Shown: positions 15,615-25,670, counted from the first letter of the stretch. The stretch is DNA of 64,000 nucleotides from an uncultured Acidobacteriaceae bacterium (GCA_903911925.1 CAIWFH010000169.1:32960-96959), one strand, 5' to 3'. The notes: generated by a model from the sequence alone, not told the origin. Translations and numbers: made by a program.

Positions 15615-15834
15615 GGGAGGGGAATCCTATGTCGGAGATCGCTGCACCTTCATTTTAGGGCATGGCCTGGGTTTCGGGAGCGGGGCATGGTGTTCGCCAG
15701 GCTGCGAGCGGACCACGGAGGTCTATGCATGCTGCCGATGCTCTTTGCGGAGCCGCTCCGCGTTGGAATTGAGGCTTAGGGCTGTGCCATGGTGAGCAGC
15801 ACACCGGCCAGACGCCGCATTTACAATATCAAGT

Positions 15835-16602
15835 GTGCAGAGCAGACAGTCTTCGCCGATCATTCTCGCTGAAAATCTCACCAAGGTTTATATGGCGGGC
15901 CGAATTCCCGTCACCGCGGTGCGCGGCGTGTCTCTTGCCGTGGAGCCGGGCGAGTTTGTGGCCATTGTTGGTCCCTCGGGTTCGGGCAAGTCCACGCTTT
16001 TTTACCTTCTGGGCGGACTGACCCAGGCAACCGAAGGCCGCGTGGTGATTGACGGCGTTGATTTTGCCTCGCTCAGCGACGGCGAACGGACCCGGCTGCG
16101 GAAGCATCGCATCGGTTTTGTCTTTCAGAAATTCAACCTGCTGCCGACGCTTTCGGCGATGGGCAATATAGAAATCGCCTATGCGGTAAGCGGACGCACG
16201 GAGGGCGGAAAAAAGGTGCCGCTGGACCGGGTGTACCTTGACCACCTGAGCGATCTGCTTTCGATCCAGGGGCGGCTGAAACACCGGCCGGCAGAGTTGA
16301 GCGGCGGCGAGCAGCAGAGAGTGGCCATTGCGCGCGCGTTGATTACGCGGCCAGCGATTGTGCTTGCTGACGAGCCTACGGGCAATCTGGACACAAAGAA
16401 TTCAGAAGCGGTATTGCAGATGCTTTTGCGGTCGAACCGGGAACTGGGCCAAACCACGCTGATGATTACCCACAATCCCGAGGCGGCGGCGATTGCCAGC
16501 CGAATTTTGTACATGCGCGATGGGGAGATTGTGCGCGAGGAAGCGGGCTCGCGGGCGGGCGTGGCGGCCCCGGGTGTGCCAGGAGCAGCCACGGCGGTTT
16601 GA
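15835..16602 (+). CDS. ABC transporter ATP-binding protein, LolD/MacB type
   Basis: Nucleotide-binding subunit of the type VII ABC (LolCDE/MacB-like) group, 255 residues. Walker A is GPSGSGKST, the signature is LSGGEQQRVAIARA, Walker B is IVLADEPTGNLD and the H-loop is MITHNPEAA. The group couples ATP hydrolysis to lipoprotein release or efflux through a separate FtsX-like permease. No permease is encoded in the flanking DNA: upstream is a divergent hypothetical gene and downstream are tRNA genes. The start is a GTG at 15835. The C-terminal tail after the ATPase core is Ala/Gly-rich. The tRNA promoter overlaps the stop codon. Confidence 0.94.
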   Translation: MQSRQSSPIILAENLTKVYMAGRIPVTAVRGVSLAVEPGEFVAIVGPSGSGKSTLFYLLGGLTQATEGRVVIDGVDFASLSDGERTRLRKHRIGFVFQKFNLLPTLSAMGNIEIAYAVSGRTEGGKKVPLDRVYLDHLSDLLSIQGRLKHRPAELSGGEQQRVAIARALITRPAIVLADEPTGNLDTKNSEAVLQMLLRSNRELGQTTLMITHNPEAAAIASRILYMRDGEIVREEAGSRAGVAAPGVPGAATAV

Positions 16603-16628
16603 CCTGATTTGGCGGTCCCCGGTATACT
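16599..16628 (+). promoter_or_regulatory. Promoter of the tRNA-Gly/tRNA-Cys genes
   Basis: TTGACC (16599-16604) and TATACT (16623-16628) are spaced by 18 bases and end 14 bases before the mature tRNA-Gly. The -35 box overlaps the stop codon of the upstream ATPase gene. Confidence 0.7.
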
Positions 16629-16642
16629 CAGTTCTGCACCAA

Positions 16643-16717
16643 GCGGGAGTAGCTCAGTGGTAGAGCATCGCCTTGCCAAGGCGAGGGTCGCGAGTTCAAA
16701 TCTCGTCTCCCGCTCCA
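16643..16717 (+). tRNA. tRNA-Gly (anticodon GCC)
   Basis: A 75-base cloverleaf. The acceptor arms GCGGGAG and CTCCCGC pair fully, the D-arm is GCTC...GAGC, the anticodon loop is TTGCCAA with a 5-bp stem, and the T-arm is GCGAG-TTCAAAT-CTCGT. The terminal CCA is encoded. Confidence 0.97.
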
Positions 16718-16789
16718 TTCTGTCCTCCGGGGTTGACCGGGTTGGCTAGGGCAGTATGGAGCGACTAACTTAGAAGGCAGCCCTGCCAA

Positions 16790-16864
16790 GGCGCGGTACC
16801 CAAGTGGTAAGGGAGAGGTCTGCAAAACCTTTATGCGCCGGTTCGATCCCGGCCCGCGCCTCCA
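16790..16864 (+). tRNA. tRNA-Cys (anticodon GCA)
   Basis: A 75-base cloverleaf with acceptor arms GGCGCGG and CCGCGCC, anticodon loop CTGCAAA, T-arm GCCGG-TTCGATC-CCGGC, discriminator T as expected for Cys, and encoded CCA. It lies 72 bases after tRNA-Gly, probably in the same transcript. Confidence 0.97.
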
Positions 16865-16911
16865 AAATTCCCCTCTTAAAATCAATAAGATCATCTTGTT
16901 AGGTCTTTTAT

Positions 16912-16939
16912 CCACACTTGTCCGCAGGTGTGGCTTTTT
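16912..16939 (+). terminator. Intrinsic terminator after the tRNA genes
   Basis: CCACACTTG (16912-16920) and CAGGTGTGG (16925-16933) form a 9-bp stem with one wobble around TCCG, followed by CTTTTT. Confidence 0.85.
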
Positions 16940-17053
16940 CGTGCTTGATCGTGGTCAATCGGCGAATGCGCACTCGTCAGCGCTCATGGACCGGCCATTC
17001 CTGATTCGGTATGATTCGAATCACGGTGCAGATATTGAAGGGTGAACTTCCTT

Positions 17054-19261
17054 ATGACGACGGAGCAGTTTGGCAAGAGTGTGTGCTGTATTGGGTTGCA
17101 CCCCGCTGATGGCGCAGCCTTATGTTCGCCGATTCGGATCTGGGCAACGACAACAAAGCTGGCGTTGGTTATCTGCATTTTCGGTCTTTGGGCAATCTGC
17201 CAGCCAATGCAATGTGCAGCACAGGCCAAGCCAAGCTTTAGCGACGCCAAGCAGGCGCTAAACGCAGGGGATTACAAGCGGGCCGAAGCGGAGCTGCGCG
17301 CACTACTGGCCGCGCAGCCCAATTCTCCGGAGATCCTTGACGATCTTGGAATCGCTCTCCAGCTGCAAGATAAATCCGATGAGGCGATCAAAGTATTTGA
17401 GAGAGTGCTGAAACTCAAGCGCTTTCCAGACACCGTCGCTCTATTGGCGGCAGACTATTGCCGCGATCACGATTTCGATCATGCTCTGCCTTTATTGAAA
17501 GAAGCCAGGAAATACCTTGACGATCCCAAGATTGCGGCGAACCTGGGATCCTGTTATCTGGAAGCTGACCAGCCGGAAGCAGCGATATTCGCATATGAGA
17601 AGCTTGTTGCCGTGGGGGCGCCGCCGGAGGATGAGAATGCAGTCAATCTTCTGCGCGCCCACTTCGACCTCTCCCGCAAAGTGCTTGAAACTCTGGCCGG
17701 CCTTCCGCGGGGCCTGATCTACGTGCATGCGATCCAGGCGGCAAAAAGCGACGGCACACTGGATGCCAGCTCATTGTTTCAAAAAGCATACGCGGAAGCT
17801 CCGTACCTTAAGCCGGAAATGTCGCTCGACCAGATGATCAACCTGCTCAGTTCTCGCCCGAACGACCCGCCACTGTTATACATGTTGGGTGTGAAGTGCG
17901 CGGAACAGGCGGGAGAGGAGTTTGATCGCGCCAAAGACAAGTGGCCTGAGTCGCTCGCGCTGAGCCAGTTCACCGCAGAATTGAAAGACTCTCAAGGAGA
18001 CCGCGATGGAGCTACTGCGCAATACGAGCAGATTCTGGCCGCACATTCCGACTCTCCTGCTTCTGTCCATTTTGCGCTGGGGTTGCTCTATTCCGAGCGC
18101 CGCAGGTGGCAGGACGCAATCCAGCAATACAATCTTGTCAAGTCTGAAACCGCTGAAAGCCTTTACCTGAAGCAGCGGATGAGCGAAGCCCTCCTGCATC
18201 TGGAGGATTACCAGGCGGCGATGGGTTTATTGAGCAAGATCGCTGCCAAAGACACAGCTCCATTTTGGGTCTTGCGAGACTATGGCGAAGCCGCTGAGGG
18301 TATGGGGCAGGAGCAAACCGCAGTCACTTACCTGAAGCGCGCTTGTTCCATGGATCCCGGCGACGCGTTGATTCACTACCATCTCTTGAGGATTTATCAC
18401 AAACTCAACCTGCCCAAGGCAGCAGAGGCCGAGCTGGCGAGTTACAAGCAGCTTTTGCAACAAGGCTCCAGCAGCGCGAGCCTTCAAAAGCCGCATTTGC
18501 TCAAGGCGGCAAAGTTCGACCGGGTGCATCAGATAAAGAACGCAGAAGCCGAGTGGCGTGCTGCACTGGCGATTGACCCCGATTCTCCCGCGGCCCTGGA
18601 TGGTTTATCACAAGACCTCAACCTCGATGGCGACTACCAGGAGACCATTGCGCTTCTCGAGGACTCAAGACTCGCCGGGCAGAGGTCGCCGGCACAGGTT
18701 CTGAACCTTGGGTTGGCCTATGCCAGGACGGACAAAGCAGATGAATCGATCAAGGTGCTTCAAGACGGTTTGAACTCGGCGCCCGATTCGATCGAGCTGG
18801 CAAATGAGTTAGCAGCTCAACTCGTTCATCTTCGCCGGTACGATGAGGCAGTGGCAACTCTGGACCTGGCTTTGGCAAAACACCCGAAGGATTTGAACAC
18901 CAGGGTCCATTACCTGCGGACTGTTTTGGACGTCGATCCGGCGAAGGCGGCCGAGATGGCCAAGAGCCTCCTCCAGGCTTACCCTCGGAACTGGGAAGTT
19001 CTCTATTTGAATGGGGTTCTTCAAACAAGACAAGGAAGATTCCGTGAGGCGCGCGCATGCCTGGAGGAATCTACGAGGTTCAATAGACTCTCCGGTGACT
19101 CCCATGCCGCGCTTGGATACGTATTGATTCAATTGCAGGACTTTTCTGGAGCAAGAAGAGAGCTCAAGACGGCAGTCGCACTGGGGGATAAGGATGAAAA
19201 GGTCCAACAGGCTTTGTCACAGGTCCATGCCAGCCTCGGTGAAGGAAAAGCGGATGAGTGA
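17054..19261 (+). CDS. Large TPR-repeat protein, exported
   Basis: A protein of about 735 residues built from consecutive tetratricopeptide repeats, for example DAKQALNAGDYKRAEAELRA, NLGLAYARTDKADESIKVLQ and NGVLQTRQGRFREARACLEE. TPR arrays are scaffolds for protein contacts; the partner is unknown. A hydrophobic segment (LALVICIFGLWAICQP) within the first 60 residues suggests a signal or anchor. The ATG at 17054 has GAAGGG eleven bases upstream; a GTG at 17042 is the alternative. It is followed after 139 bases by the PD40/CxxCH protein on the same strand, so the two may be a functional pair upstream of the glycan cluster. Confidence 0.9.
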   Translation: MTTEQFGKSVCCIGLHPADGAALCSPIRIWATTTKLALVICIFGLWAICQPMQCAAQAKPSFSDAKQALNAGDYKRAEAELRALLAAQPNSPEILDDLGIALQLQDKSDEAIKVFERVLKLKRFPDTVALLAADYCRDHDFDHALPLLKEARKYLDDPKIAANLGSCYLEADQPEAAIFAYEKLVAVGAPPEDENAVNLLRAHFDLSRKVLETLAGLPRGLIYVHAIQAAKSDGTLDASSLFQKAYAEAPYLKPEMSLDQMINLLSSRPNDPPLLYMLGVKCAEQAGEEFDRAKDKWPESLALSQFTAELKDSQGDRDGATAQYEQILAAHSDSPASVHFALGLLYSERRRWQDAIQQYNLVKSETAESLYLKQRMSEALLHLEDYQAAMGLLSKIAAKDTAPFWVLRDYGEAAEGMGQEQTAVTYLKRACSMDPGDALIHYHLLRIYHKLNLPKAAEAELASYKQLLQQGSSSASLQKPHLLKAAKFDRVHQIKNAEAEWRAALAIDPDSPAALDGLSQDLNLDGDYQETIALLEDSRLAGQRSPAQVLNLGLAYARTDKADESIKVLQDGLNSAPDSIELANELAAQLVHLRRYDEAVATLDLALAKHPKDLNTRVHYLRTVLDVDPAKAAEMAKSLLQAYPRNWEVLYLNGVLQTRQGRFREARACLEESTRFNRLSGDSHAALGYVLIQLQDFSGARRELKTAVALGDKDEKVQQALSQVHASLGEGKADE

Positions 19262-19400
19262 GATCGCTAGATAGTTCTGCGTAAATGAAAACCCCGAACA
19301 GGGAACCTGGGATAGCGGAATTGCAAAGTTAAGGCGGTAAGCGAACTAGACTGTGAAAGTGGAGCCGTGAGGGATTGACGCGCGGATTCAGGAGAGGACC

Positions 19401-21095
19401 ATGGTTAATCCAGATTTCCTGTTTCTTCCGCGGCCAAAGCACGCGGTTCTGGCTGTGATTGCAACTTTTACTCTTGTCTTCCTCTCATTTTGCTTTCCGC
19501 CTTTTCAAATGCAGTCCCTCAAGGGTGTTCGGTCCGCGGCATGGTTGCAGGGCTCCGGCCAGTCTTTGTCGCCCATCTCAATCGACTACCCCGAGGAAGG
19601 CTCAGTTTTTCCGCCTGGCATTACGCCCCCGACTTTTTTATGGCGGGATGCAGCAGGCACATCCTGGAGTTTCGATGTTTCCTTTGCAGATCAGGCGCCG
19701 GCAATTCACGCACTGGCCAAGGGAGAGCGGATGCGCATCGGCCCCATCGACCCCGATTGTGTCGAGGATCCGGATGACCAGCCAAAACTGACCGCACAAC
19801 AGGCCGCGACGTGGACGTGGACTCCCGATGCAGAAACGTGGGCAGCCATTCAGGCTCACTCCCAGGCAACGGTCACAATACACGGCTATCGGGATGGCAA
19901 GACTGCATTGTCCATCGCGCACCTGAACATTTCCACCTCTCTGGATCCGGTAGGCGCGCCAATCTTCTACCGTGATGTTCCACTGATGCCTTCCCGGGGA
20001 ACGAACGGAGTGGTGCAGCCCCTGGCTCCTTCCACCATCCATCTCATTCGTTGGGAGCTTCGCGATATCCGCCAACCGAGAAGCCGCACGGTGCTTCAGA
20101 ACATGCCGACATGCGGCAATTGCCATTCCTTTTCTATCGACGGCAAAACGTTTGGCATGGATGTCGACGGCCCCGCCAACGACAAGGGGCTCTACGCCAT
20201 TGTCCCGGTAGAGAAACACATCGTGATCCAAAACAAGGATATGGTGCATTGGAATACGGATGGCCAGGTTGGGCAGGTCAGGGTCGGATTCATGTCGCAG
20301 GTTTCTCCCGATGGCCGATATGTTCTCAGCACGTTTGCGGGTCCCAATCTGAAGCTTCGAGACAGCTACTACGTTACGAACTTCATGGACTACCGCTTTC
20401 TCCAGGTGTTCTATCCGACGCGCGGCATCCTTGAGTGGTACAACCGCGCAACGGGCCTTCGCCAACCCTTGCCGGGAGCCGACGATCCGCGCTTTGTGCA
20501 GACAGACGGAGTCTGGAGTCCCGATGGCAAGTACATTGTGTTTGCCCGTGCCGATGCCAGAGATCCGAGAGACCCGGGCCAACCGCCCGCATTGCGAGCA
20601 AACGATTCGAACGAAACACGGATCCAGTACGATCTCTATCGAATTCCGTTCAATGATGGAAAGGGTGGTACTCCGGAACCGATCGCCGGAGCCTCACTGA
20701 ACGGCATGAGCAATAATTTTCCGAAGGTGTCGCCCGATGGGCGATGGATCGTTTTTGTTGAGTGCCACAATGGCCAGTTGATGCGTCCAGACAGTCATCT
20801 CTTCATTGTTCCAATGAGCGGAGGGGTGGCGCGCCGGATGCGCGCCAACACGCGCCTCATGAACTCCTGGCATAGCTTTTCGCCCAATGGGCATTGGATG
20901 GTGTTCTCTTCCAAGGCCCGGTCGCCCTATACGCAGATGTACCTTACGCACATTGACGCGGACGGCAACGACAGCCCGGCTATTCTCATCGACAACGCCA
21001 CTGCCGCAAACCGCGCGGTCAATATTCCTGAATTCGTCAACATGGCCCCCGATGGAATCCAGGACATTCAAGTTCACATCGCGGATGTTCAATAA
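19401..21095 (+). CDS. TolB-like PD40 propeller protein with CxxCH haem motif
   Basis: An exported 564-residue protein with an N-terminal hydrophobic helix (residues 14-34). The middle has MPTCGNCHSF, a cytochrome c-type haem attachment motif at 238-242. The C-terminal half has PD40/WD40-like strands with SPDG signatures: VSPDGRYVLSTF, WSPDGKYIVFARA, VSPDGRWIVFVE and FSPNGHWMVFSS. These suggest a beta-propeller. AGGAGAGG marks the start. It follows the TPR gene and precedes the AraC gene. If haem is bound, the protein could sense or transfer electrons in the periplasm, but function is not established. Confidence 0.85.
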   Translation: MVNPDFLFLPRPKHAVLAVIATFTLVFLSFCFPPFQMQSLKGVRSAAWLQGSGQSLSPISIDYPEEGSVFPPGITPPTFLWRDAAGTSWSFDVSFADQAPAIHALAKGERMRIGPIDPDCVEDPDDQPKLTAQQAATWTWTPDAETWAAIQAHSQATVTIHGYRDGKTALSIAHLNISTSLDPVGAPIFYRDVPLMPSRGTNGVVQPLAPSTIHLIRWELRDIRQPRSRTVLQNMPTCGNCHSFSIDGKTFGMDVDGPANDKGLYAIVPVEKHIVIQNKDMVHWNTDGQVGQVRVGFMSQVSPDGRYVLSTFAGPNLKLRDSYYVTNFMDYRFLQVFYPTRGILEWYNRATGLRQPLPGADDPRFVQTDGVWSPDGKYIVFARADARDPRDPGQPPALRANDSNETRIQYDLYRIPFNDGKGGTPEPIAGASLNGMSNNFPKVSPDGRWIVFVECHNGQLMRPDSHLFIVPMSGGVARRMRANTRLMNSWHSFSPNGHWMVFSSKARSPYTQMYLTHIDADGNDSPAILIDNATAANRAVNIPEFVNMAPDGIQDIQVHIADVQ

Positions 21096-21149
21096 CAGTC
21101 CGGAAGATCTTCGACAAACCGACCGACAGCATGGAGCGAATCACAATCA

Positions 21150-22073
21150 ATGCTTGCAAACCTGAAGCTTCGCAAAGAGTACGACGGTCTCCTGTTTCTT
21201 GCCGAGTCTGCACGCCAGGTCCAAATGCGGCACAGTCATCATCATGCCGAGCTGGAACTCAACCTGATTTTGAAAGGGACTCTTTCATATTTAATGAACG
21301 GCGAGCGCTTTACGTTTGTGTCAGGAACACTTTTGTGGTTTTTCCCTCAACAGGAGCACCTTGTTGTGGATCAATCGCCTGACGCGGAGTACTACGTTGC
21401 TGCGTTCAAGCACTCGCTTATTGCCAGATCTTGCCGAACGGCTCCATACGAAGCCCTGAAGCGCAAGTCTTACGATGGGGCGGGCATTTTGCACACGGTG
21501 CTCAAGCCGGAGACTGCCAATCTTATCAAACACGTGATGGATTCGCTCATGGAAGGATCCCTGGATTCGGATTTGCTCAACAGGGAGGCGGGTTTTGGGC
21601 AGGCGTCAAATTTCGTTTACGAGCACAACGACCCGGACGTGTTAAATGCGGGACTTCATCTGCTGCTACTGCTTTGCTGGCGCAGCCGGCTCGCGGGCGG
21701 GGGATCGGCGATTCCCGTATCCGTGCACCCGGTGGTACTTCGTGCGCTTAAGCTGCTGAACGAGGATGGCAGAGAATGGAGCCTCGGCGAACTCGCAAAA
21801 GCCTGCGGAGCGAGCAAATCCACTCTAAGTCGAATCTTTCATCGGCAGATTGGCGTTCCATTGAGCCGCTACCGAAACTCACTGCGCCTGTCTGTTTTCT
21901 TTGAACAATATAGTAGTTCGGTGGAGAAAACCATTACTGAAGCCGCGTATGCCTCGGGTTTCGGCAGCTATGCCCAGTTTTACAAGGTGTTCCATGAGGC
22001 CTATAAATGCGGGCCCAGGGAGACCTTGACGCGAAATCTGGGTATAAAGCCGGGAAAACAGTGCTCCCCCTGA
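21150..22073 (+). CDS. AraC-family transcriptional regulator
   Basis: A 307-residue DNA-binding regulator. The N-terminal half is a cupin-type ligand-binding fold (RQVQMRHSHHHAELELNLIL, then a beta-roll with FPQQEHLVV). The C-terminal roughly 100 residues hold two helix-turn-helix motifs: WSLGELAKACGASKSTLSRI, and TEAAYASGFGSYAQFYKVFH followed by GPRETL. It lies 54 bases after the PD40 gene and 273 bases before the first TonB receptor gene, on the same strand. It is the only intact sequence-specific regulator in the glycan region, so it is the best candidate for controlling it. The inducer is unknown, presumably a sugar. Confidence 0.95.
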   Translation: MLANLKLRKEYDGLLFLAESARQVQMRHSHHHAELELNLILKGTLSYLMNGERFTFVSGTLLWFFPQQEHLVVDQSPDAEYYVAAFKHSLIARSCRTAPYEALKRKSYDGAGILHTVLKPETANLIKHVMDSLMEGSLDSDLLNREAGFGQASNFVYEHNDPDVLNAGLHLLLLLCWRSRLAGGGSAIPVSVHPVVLRALKLLNEDGREWSLGELAKACGASKSTLSRIFHRQIGVPLSRYRNSLRLSVFFEQYSSSVEKTITEAAYASGFGSYAQFYKVFHEAYKCGPRETLTRNLGIKPGKQCSP

Positions 22074-22346
22074 TTTGACGCGTAAGGACTCAGAGAAGCG
22101 AATGCCGTTACCGCCGCGCTCAACGCCCGGCTGGAAGAACCGAGGTACTTGTGAGCAATATTGAACACTTGTCTGCTTGGCCGCCGAGGTATCGGGCGCC
22201 TCCCAGGAACCGCGAATCAGGCTTGGACAAAAAACGATAAGTATTTGGCACTCCTCGAATAGACAGCCGACCTACCCACTCGTATCGTCAGGGGCTAAGG
22301 TCAACCGATCGATTGATTCGGGTTCCAATTTGAGAGGGAGTGCACC

Positions 22347-25300
22347 ATGCGTAAATTTTCCTTTGCGATCTTAATCATCAGCCTGTTCATGGCTGGGATA
22401 ATTCTCGCTCCTTGCACGGCGTCGGCCCAAAATGCAACGGCGACGATCACAGGTACGGTCAGCGACAGGGCAGGAGCTTTGGTGCCCGGTGCCGAGGTTT
22501 CAGTTCTCGACACACTCACGAACATTCGACACAATGCGAAAACCAACGATTCCGGCTCCTATACGTTCACTCTCCTTCCGATCGGAGTTTACGAGGTCAC
22601 TTCACAGAAGCAGGGGTTCAAGGTCGCTAAACAAGGCAATATCAGGTTGAATATCACGGATGTGGTTCGCGCCGATTTGACAATGGATGTGGGCGACCAG
22701 AGCGAGACGGTCACCGTGTCGGCGTCGAACGTTATTATCAACACCGAGAATGCAGAGTCCGGGACCACAATTTCGGAGTTGCTCGTATCGGACTTGCCGC
22801 TGAACGGCCGTGAATTTCAACAATTGCTCTTGCTTGATGGAACCGCATATGAGACCGGGGGCAATCCTTCAGCGGGCTTCCGGGGCACGCAACTACTGCC
22901 CGACGGCGGGGTGATCGGCATTGGCGGATCTCGCTCGTCTTCCACGGGTTTCCTTATCGACGGCCTGAACAATCGCGATATCGGCTACGGCTCGCCTATC
23001 CTGATCCCTTCAATCGATGCTCTTCAGGAAATGAAGACGCAGACCAAGACTTACTCGGCAGAGTATGGCGGCTCGGCCAACCAGGTTCAGGTTCATTTCA
23101 AGTCCGGGTCGAACGGCCTGCATGGCACCGCGTTTGAATTTGTCCGGAACAATGATTTTGACGCCAGAGCTTTCAATGAACCGTCGGTTCCGCAGCTGAA
23201 CCAAAACCAATTCGGTTTTTCGGCGGGTGGCCCGGTTTTGATTCCCAAACTTTACAACGGGCGCAACCGGAGCTTCTTCTTTGCGAACTACGAAGGGCTT
23301 CGCCTAAAACAGAACACCCCCCCCGGCTACATGTTTGTGCCTACGACCGACCAGTGGGCCGGGACGTTCTCTCACGAGGTCATCGATCCGCAGACGCAAA
23401 ATCCATTTCCTCAAACAAGTCCTGGAGTCTGGCAGATTCCGGCAAGCAGCATCTCGCAGTTTGCCAAGGCATACATACCTTTTGTGCTGGCGCCAAACTC
23501 AAGTTCCGCGTCTGGAAACTACGTCGGATCCACGGGCTCGCCCTCCAACTCCAATCAGCAGAACTATAAGATCGATCAGAACATCGGTTCGAAAGACTCG
23601 GTGTTCTTCAGGTACTCCCGTTCGGACGTCAACCTGACCCAGGGCGGTCTTAACGGCACTGGGAATACCGGAAGCGTCTATTCAATCGGATCGAGTTACG
23701 CCTATCAAGCCAGCTACAACCGGGTCTTCTCTTCGCGTCTTGTGAACCAGGCCACCTATGGCTACGTGAACGCGGATTTCGATACCAACGCTCCCACCAT
23801 CGACAGCACCCAGTTGGCCACCTTTGGCATTCAGGGCGGATATACCACTCAACCTACCCCCGAAATCCCAAATGTGCACTGGAGTGGAGCTTCTGGAGGG
23901 CTGGCCGGATTTGGCGTGAACTACAACTACCCCCAGATCGACGTCACTCAATACTGGAATGTTGCGGACTATGTAACCTACAATCGGGGCAACCACACCC
24001 TGAGCGCTGGATTCTCATCGCTGAACTGGAGTCATCAATACGGCAAGGGCGCCAATCTCGGCGAGTGGACGTTTAATGGCGAGAATTCCGGAGACCCCTT
24101 TGCCGACTTCCTGCTCGGCAATCCGCATAGCATTCAAATCAACGTACCGTCACCGTCTGCCGAGAATGCCGCGGATGCTGTCTTTACCTATCCGCAGTAC
24201 AACTGGGCAACCTATCTGCAGGATCAGTGGAAAGCATCTCAAAGGCTCACGGTGAATGCAGGCGTGCGCTACGAGTTTTACAAGATAGCCAGAGAAGCGC
24301 AAGACCGCTATGACTGGTTTGACTACTCAACTGCCGGCGGCGCCGTATGCACCGCAAACCAGGCTGCGGCTACCGCCGTCGGCGGGACAGGGCTTCTGAA
24401 ATACTGCGGCCCCAGCCAGAATCCGGCGCCCAAGTTATCGCTTGCCCCAAGAATCGGCATCGCCTATCTGCCACTGAAGAATCATGACACCACGGTAATC
24501 CGGGCAGGCTACGGAATCTTTTATGACGCAAACGACGAAGGCGACACAGTAAACGCCTCAGACAACTATCCGTTCAAGGGACAGCAAGCGCTCAACGGAA
24601 CCCCGATCACGGATATCTTGAGCACCACGCAGCAAATTCCTTCGATCACCACGCTGCGTCCCATGCAGGCCTCCGATCTCGGATTCATTTTTCTCGCTAC
24701 GAGCGACTACAAACGGCCGTATGTGCAGAACTGGACTCTGAGCGTCGAAAATAGCCCGATGAAGAACACCACGATCGACCTTGAGTACGAAGGTTCGACC
24801 GGCACGCACTATCCCACACGGTACAACCTCAATCAGCCCACACAATACGATCCGGCGAATCCATTGCCTGTCTCTGACCGCCGGCCCTATCCGATCTTTG
24901 GAGAAATCTATCCTCAGGTGTTTGCCCTCAGTTCCAACTACGAGGCGGGCATTGTCAAGGTCAGGCACGAGTCTCATTCGCTGGTTGTGCTGGCTGCCTA
25001 TACATTCTCCAAGAGCATGGATGTGAGATCGGGAACCTACGGCGCCAGCGGCAACGACCTCAACGGCTGGGCCGGCCCGATGGATGTGCATAACTTCCGC
25101 AAGGACTACGGCCCATCCACATTCGACGTGAAACATCGTGTTATTTTGAGCCTGGTTCATAACGTTCCTCTGGGACGCGGGGAAAAATTCCTCTCAGGCG
25201 TCAATGCCCCTGCGAATGCAATCGTGGGCGGCTGGCAAGTGAGCGGGATTGTAACCTTGCAGAGCGGTTTCCCGTTCTCGATCGGAGCTGCCGACAACAA

Positions 25301-25670
25301 TGGTTTGCTCGACTCATTTGTTCAGCGTGCCGATCAAGTTGGGTCACCTTATCCCTCAGGATTCAAAAAGTCACCAGCGGCATGGTTCGACCCCTCGGCA
25401 TTTGCGCAGCCGGCAGATGGCGTCTTCGGCGGCACAGGCCGCAACATCCTCAGAGGGCCTGGCTCGGAAAACTTCGACCTATCCCTGCTCAAGAATTTCA
25501 ACTTGGTTGAGCGCATTAAGTTCCAGTTCCGGGCTGAATCGTTCAACTCCTTCAACCATACGAACTTCGGCACTCCCGACTACAACATCACGGATGGCAC
25601 TGCATTTGGCACGATCAGCAGCGCAGCCGCAGGCCGAATTATTCAGCTAGGCGGAAAGGTAATTTTCTAG
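22347..25670 (+). CDS. Oar-type TonB-dependent receptor 1
   Basis: Outer-membrane receptor, 1107 residues, expected to import large glycan fragments using TonB energy. Order of parts: Sec signal (residues 1-27), a carboxypeptidase-regulatory-like beta-sandwich (ATITGTVSDRAGALVPGAEV, about 30-115), a plug domain with DLPLNGREFQQLLLLDG and FLIDGLNNRD, then a very long barrel. It ends in an aromatic residue (LGGKVIF), the usual outer-membrane insertion signal. GAGGGAG supports the start. No SusD gene follows, as usual for this Acidobacteriota class. It heads the first block of hydrolase genes and lies directly downstream of the AraC regulator. The substrate cannot be read from the sequence. Confidence 0.95.
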   Translation: MRKFSFAILIISLFMAGIILAPCTASAQNATATITGTVSDRAGALVPGAEVSVLDTLTNIRHNAKTNDSGSYTFTLLPIGVYEVTSQKQGFKVAKQGNIRLNITDVVRADLTMDVGDQSETVTVSASNVIINTENAESGTTISELLVSDLPLNGREFQQLLLLDGTAYETGGNPSAGFRGTQLLPDGGVIGIGGSRSSSTGFLIDGLNNRDIGYGSPILIPSIDALQEMKTQTKTYSAEYGGSANQVQVHFKSGSNGLHGTAFEFVRNNDFDARAFNEPSVPQLNQNQFGFSAGGPVLIPKLYNGRNRSFFFANYEGLRLKQNTPPGYMFVPTTDQWAGTFSHEVIDPQTQNPFPQTSPGVWQIPASSISQFAKAYIPFVLAPNSSSASGNYVGSTGSPSNSNQQNYKIDQNIGSKDSVFFRYSRSDVNLTQGGLNGTGNTGSVYSIGSSYAYQASYNRVFSSRLVNQATYGYVNADFDTNAPTIDSTQLATFGIQGGYTTQPTPEIPNVHWSGASGGLAGFGVNYNYPQIDVTQYWNVADYVTYNRGNHTLSAGFSSLNWSHQYGKGANLGEWTFNGENSGDPFADFLLGNPHSIQINVPSPSAENAADAVFTYPQYNWATYLQDQWKASQRLTVNAGVRYEFYKIAREAQDRYDWFDYSTAGGAVCTANQAAATAVGGTGLLKYCGPSQNPAPKLSLAPRIGIAYLPLKNHDTTVIRAGYGIFYDANDEGDTVNASDNYPFKGQQALNGTPITDILSTTQQIPSITTLRPMQASDLGFIFLATSDYKRPYVQNWTLSVENSPMKNTTIDLEYEGSTGTHYPTRYNLNQPTQYDPANPLPVSDRRPYPIFGEIYPQVFALSSNYEAGIVKVRHESHSLVVLAAYTFSKSMDVRSGTYGASGNDLNGWAGPMDVHNFRKDYGPSTFDVKHRVILSLVHNVPLGRGEKFLSGVNAPANAIVGGWQVSGIVTLQSGFPFSIGAADNNGLLDSFVQRADQVGSPYPSGFKKSPAAWFDPSAFAQPADGVFGGTGRNILRGPGSENFDLSLLKNFNLVERIKFQFRAESFNSFNHTNFGTPDYNITDGTAFGTISSAAAGRIIQLGGKVIF

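Noticed and set aside
19638..20582. 314-codon minus-strand frame inside the PD40 gene
   Set aside because: Antisense shadow of a clearly coding gene with a strong ribosome site.
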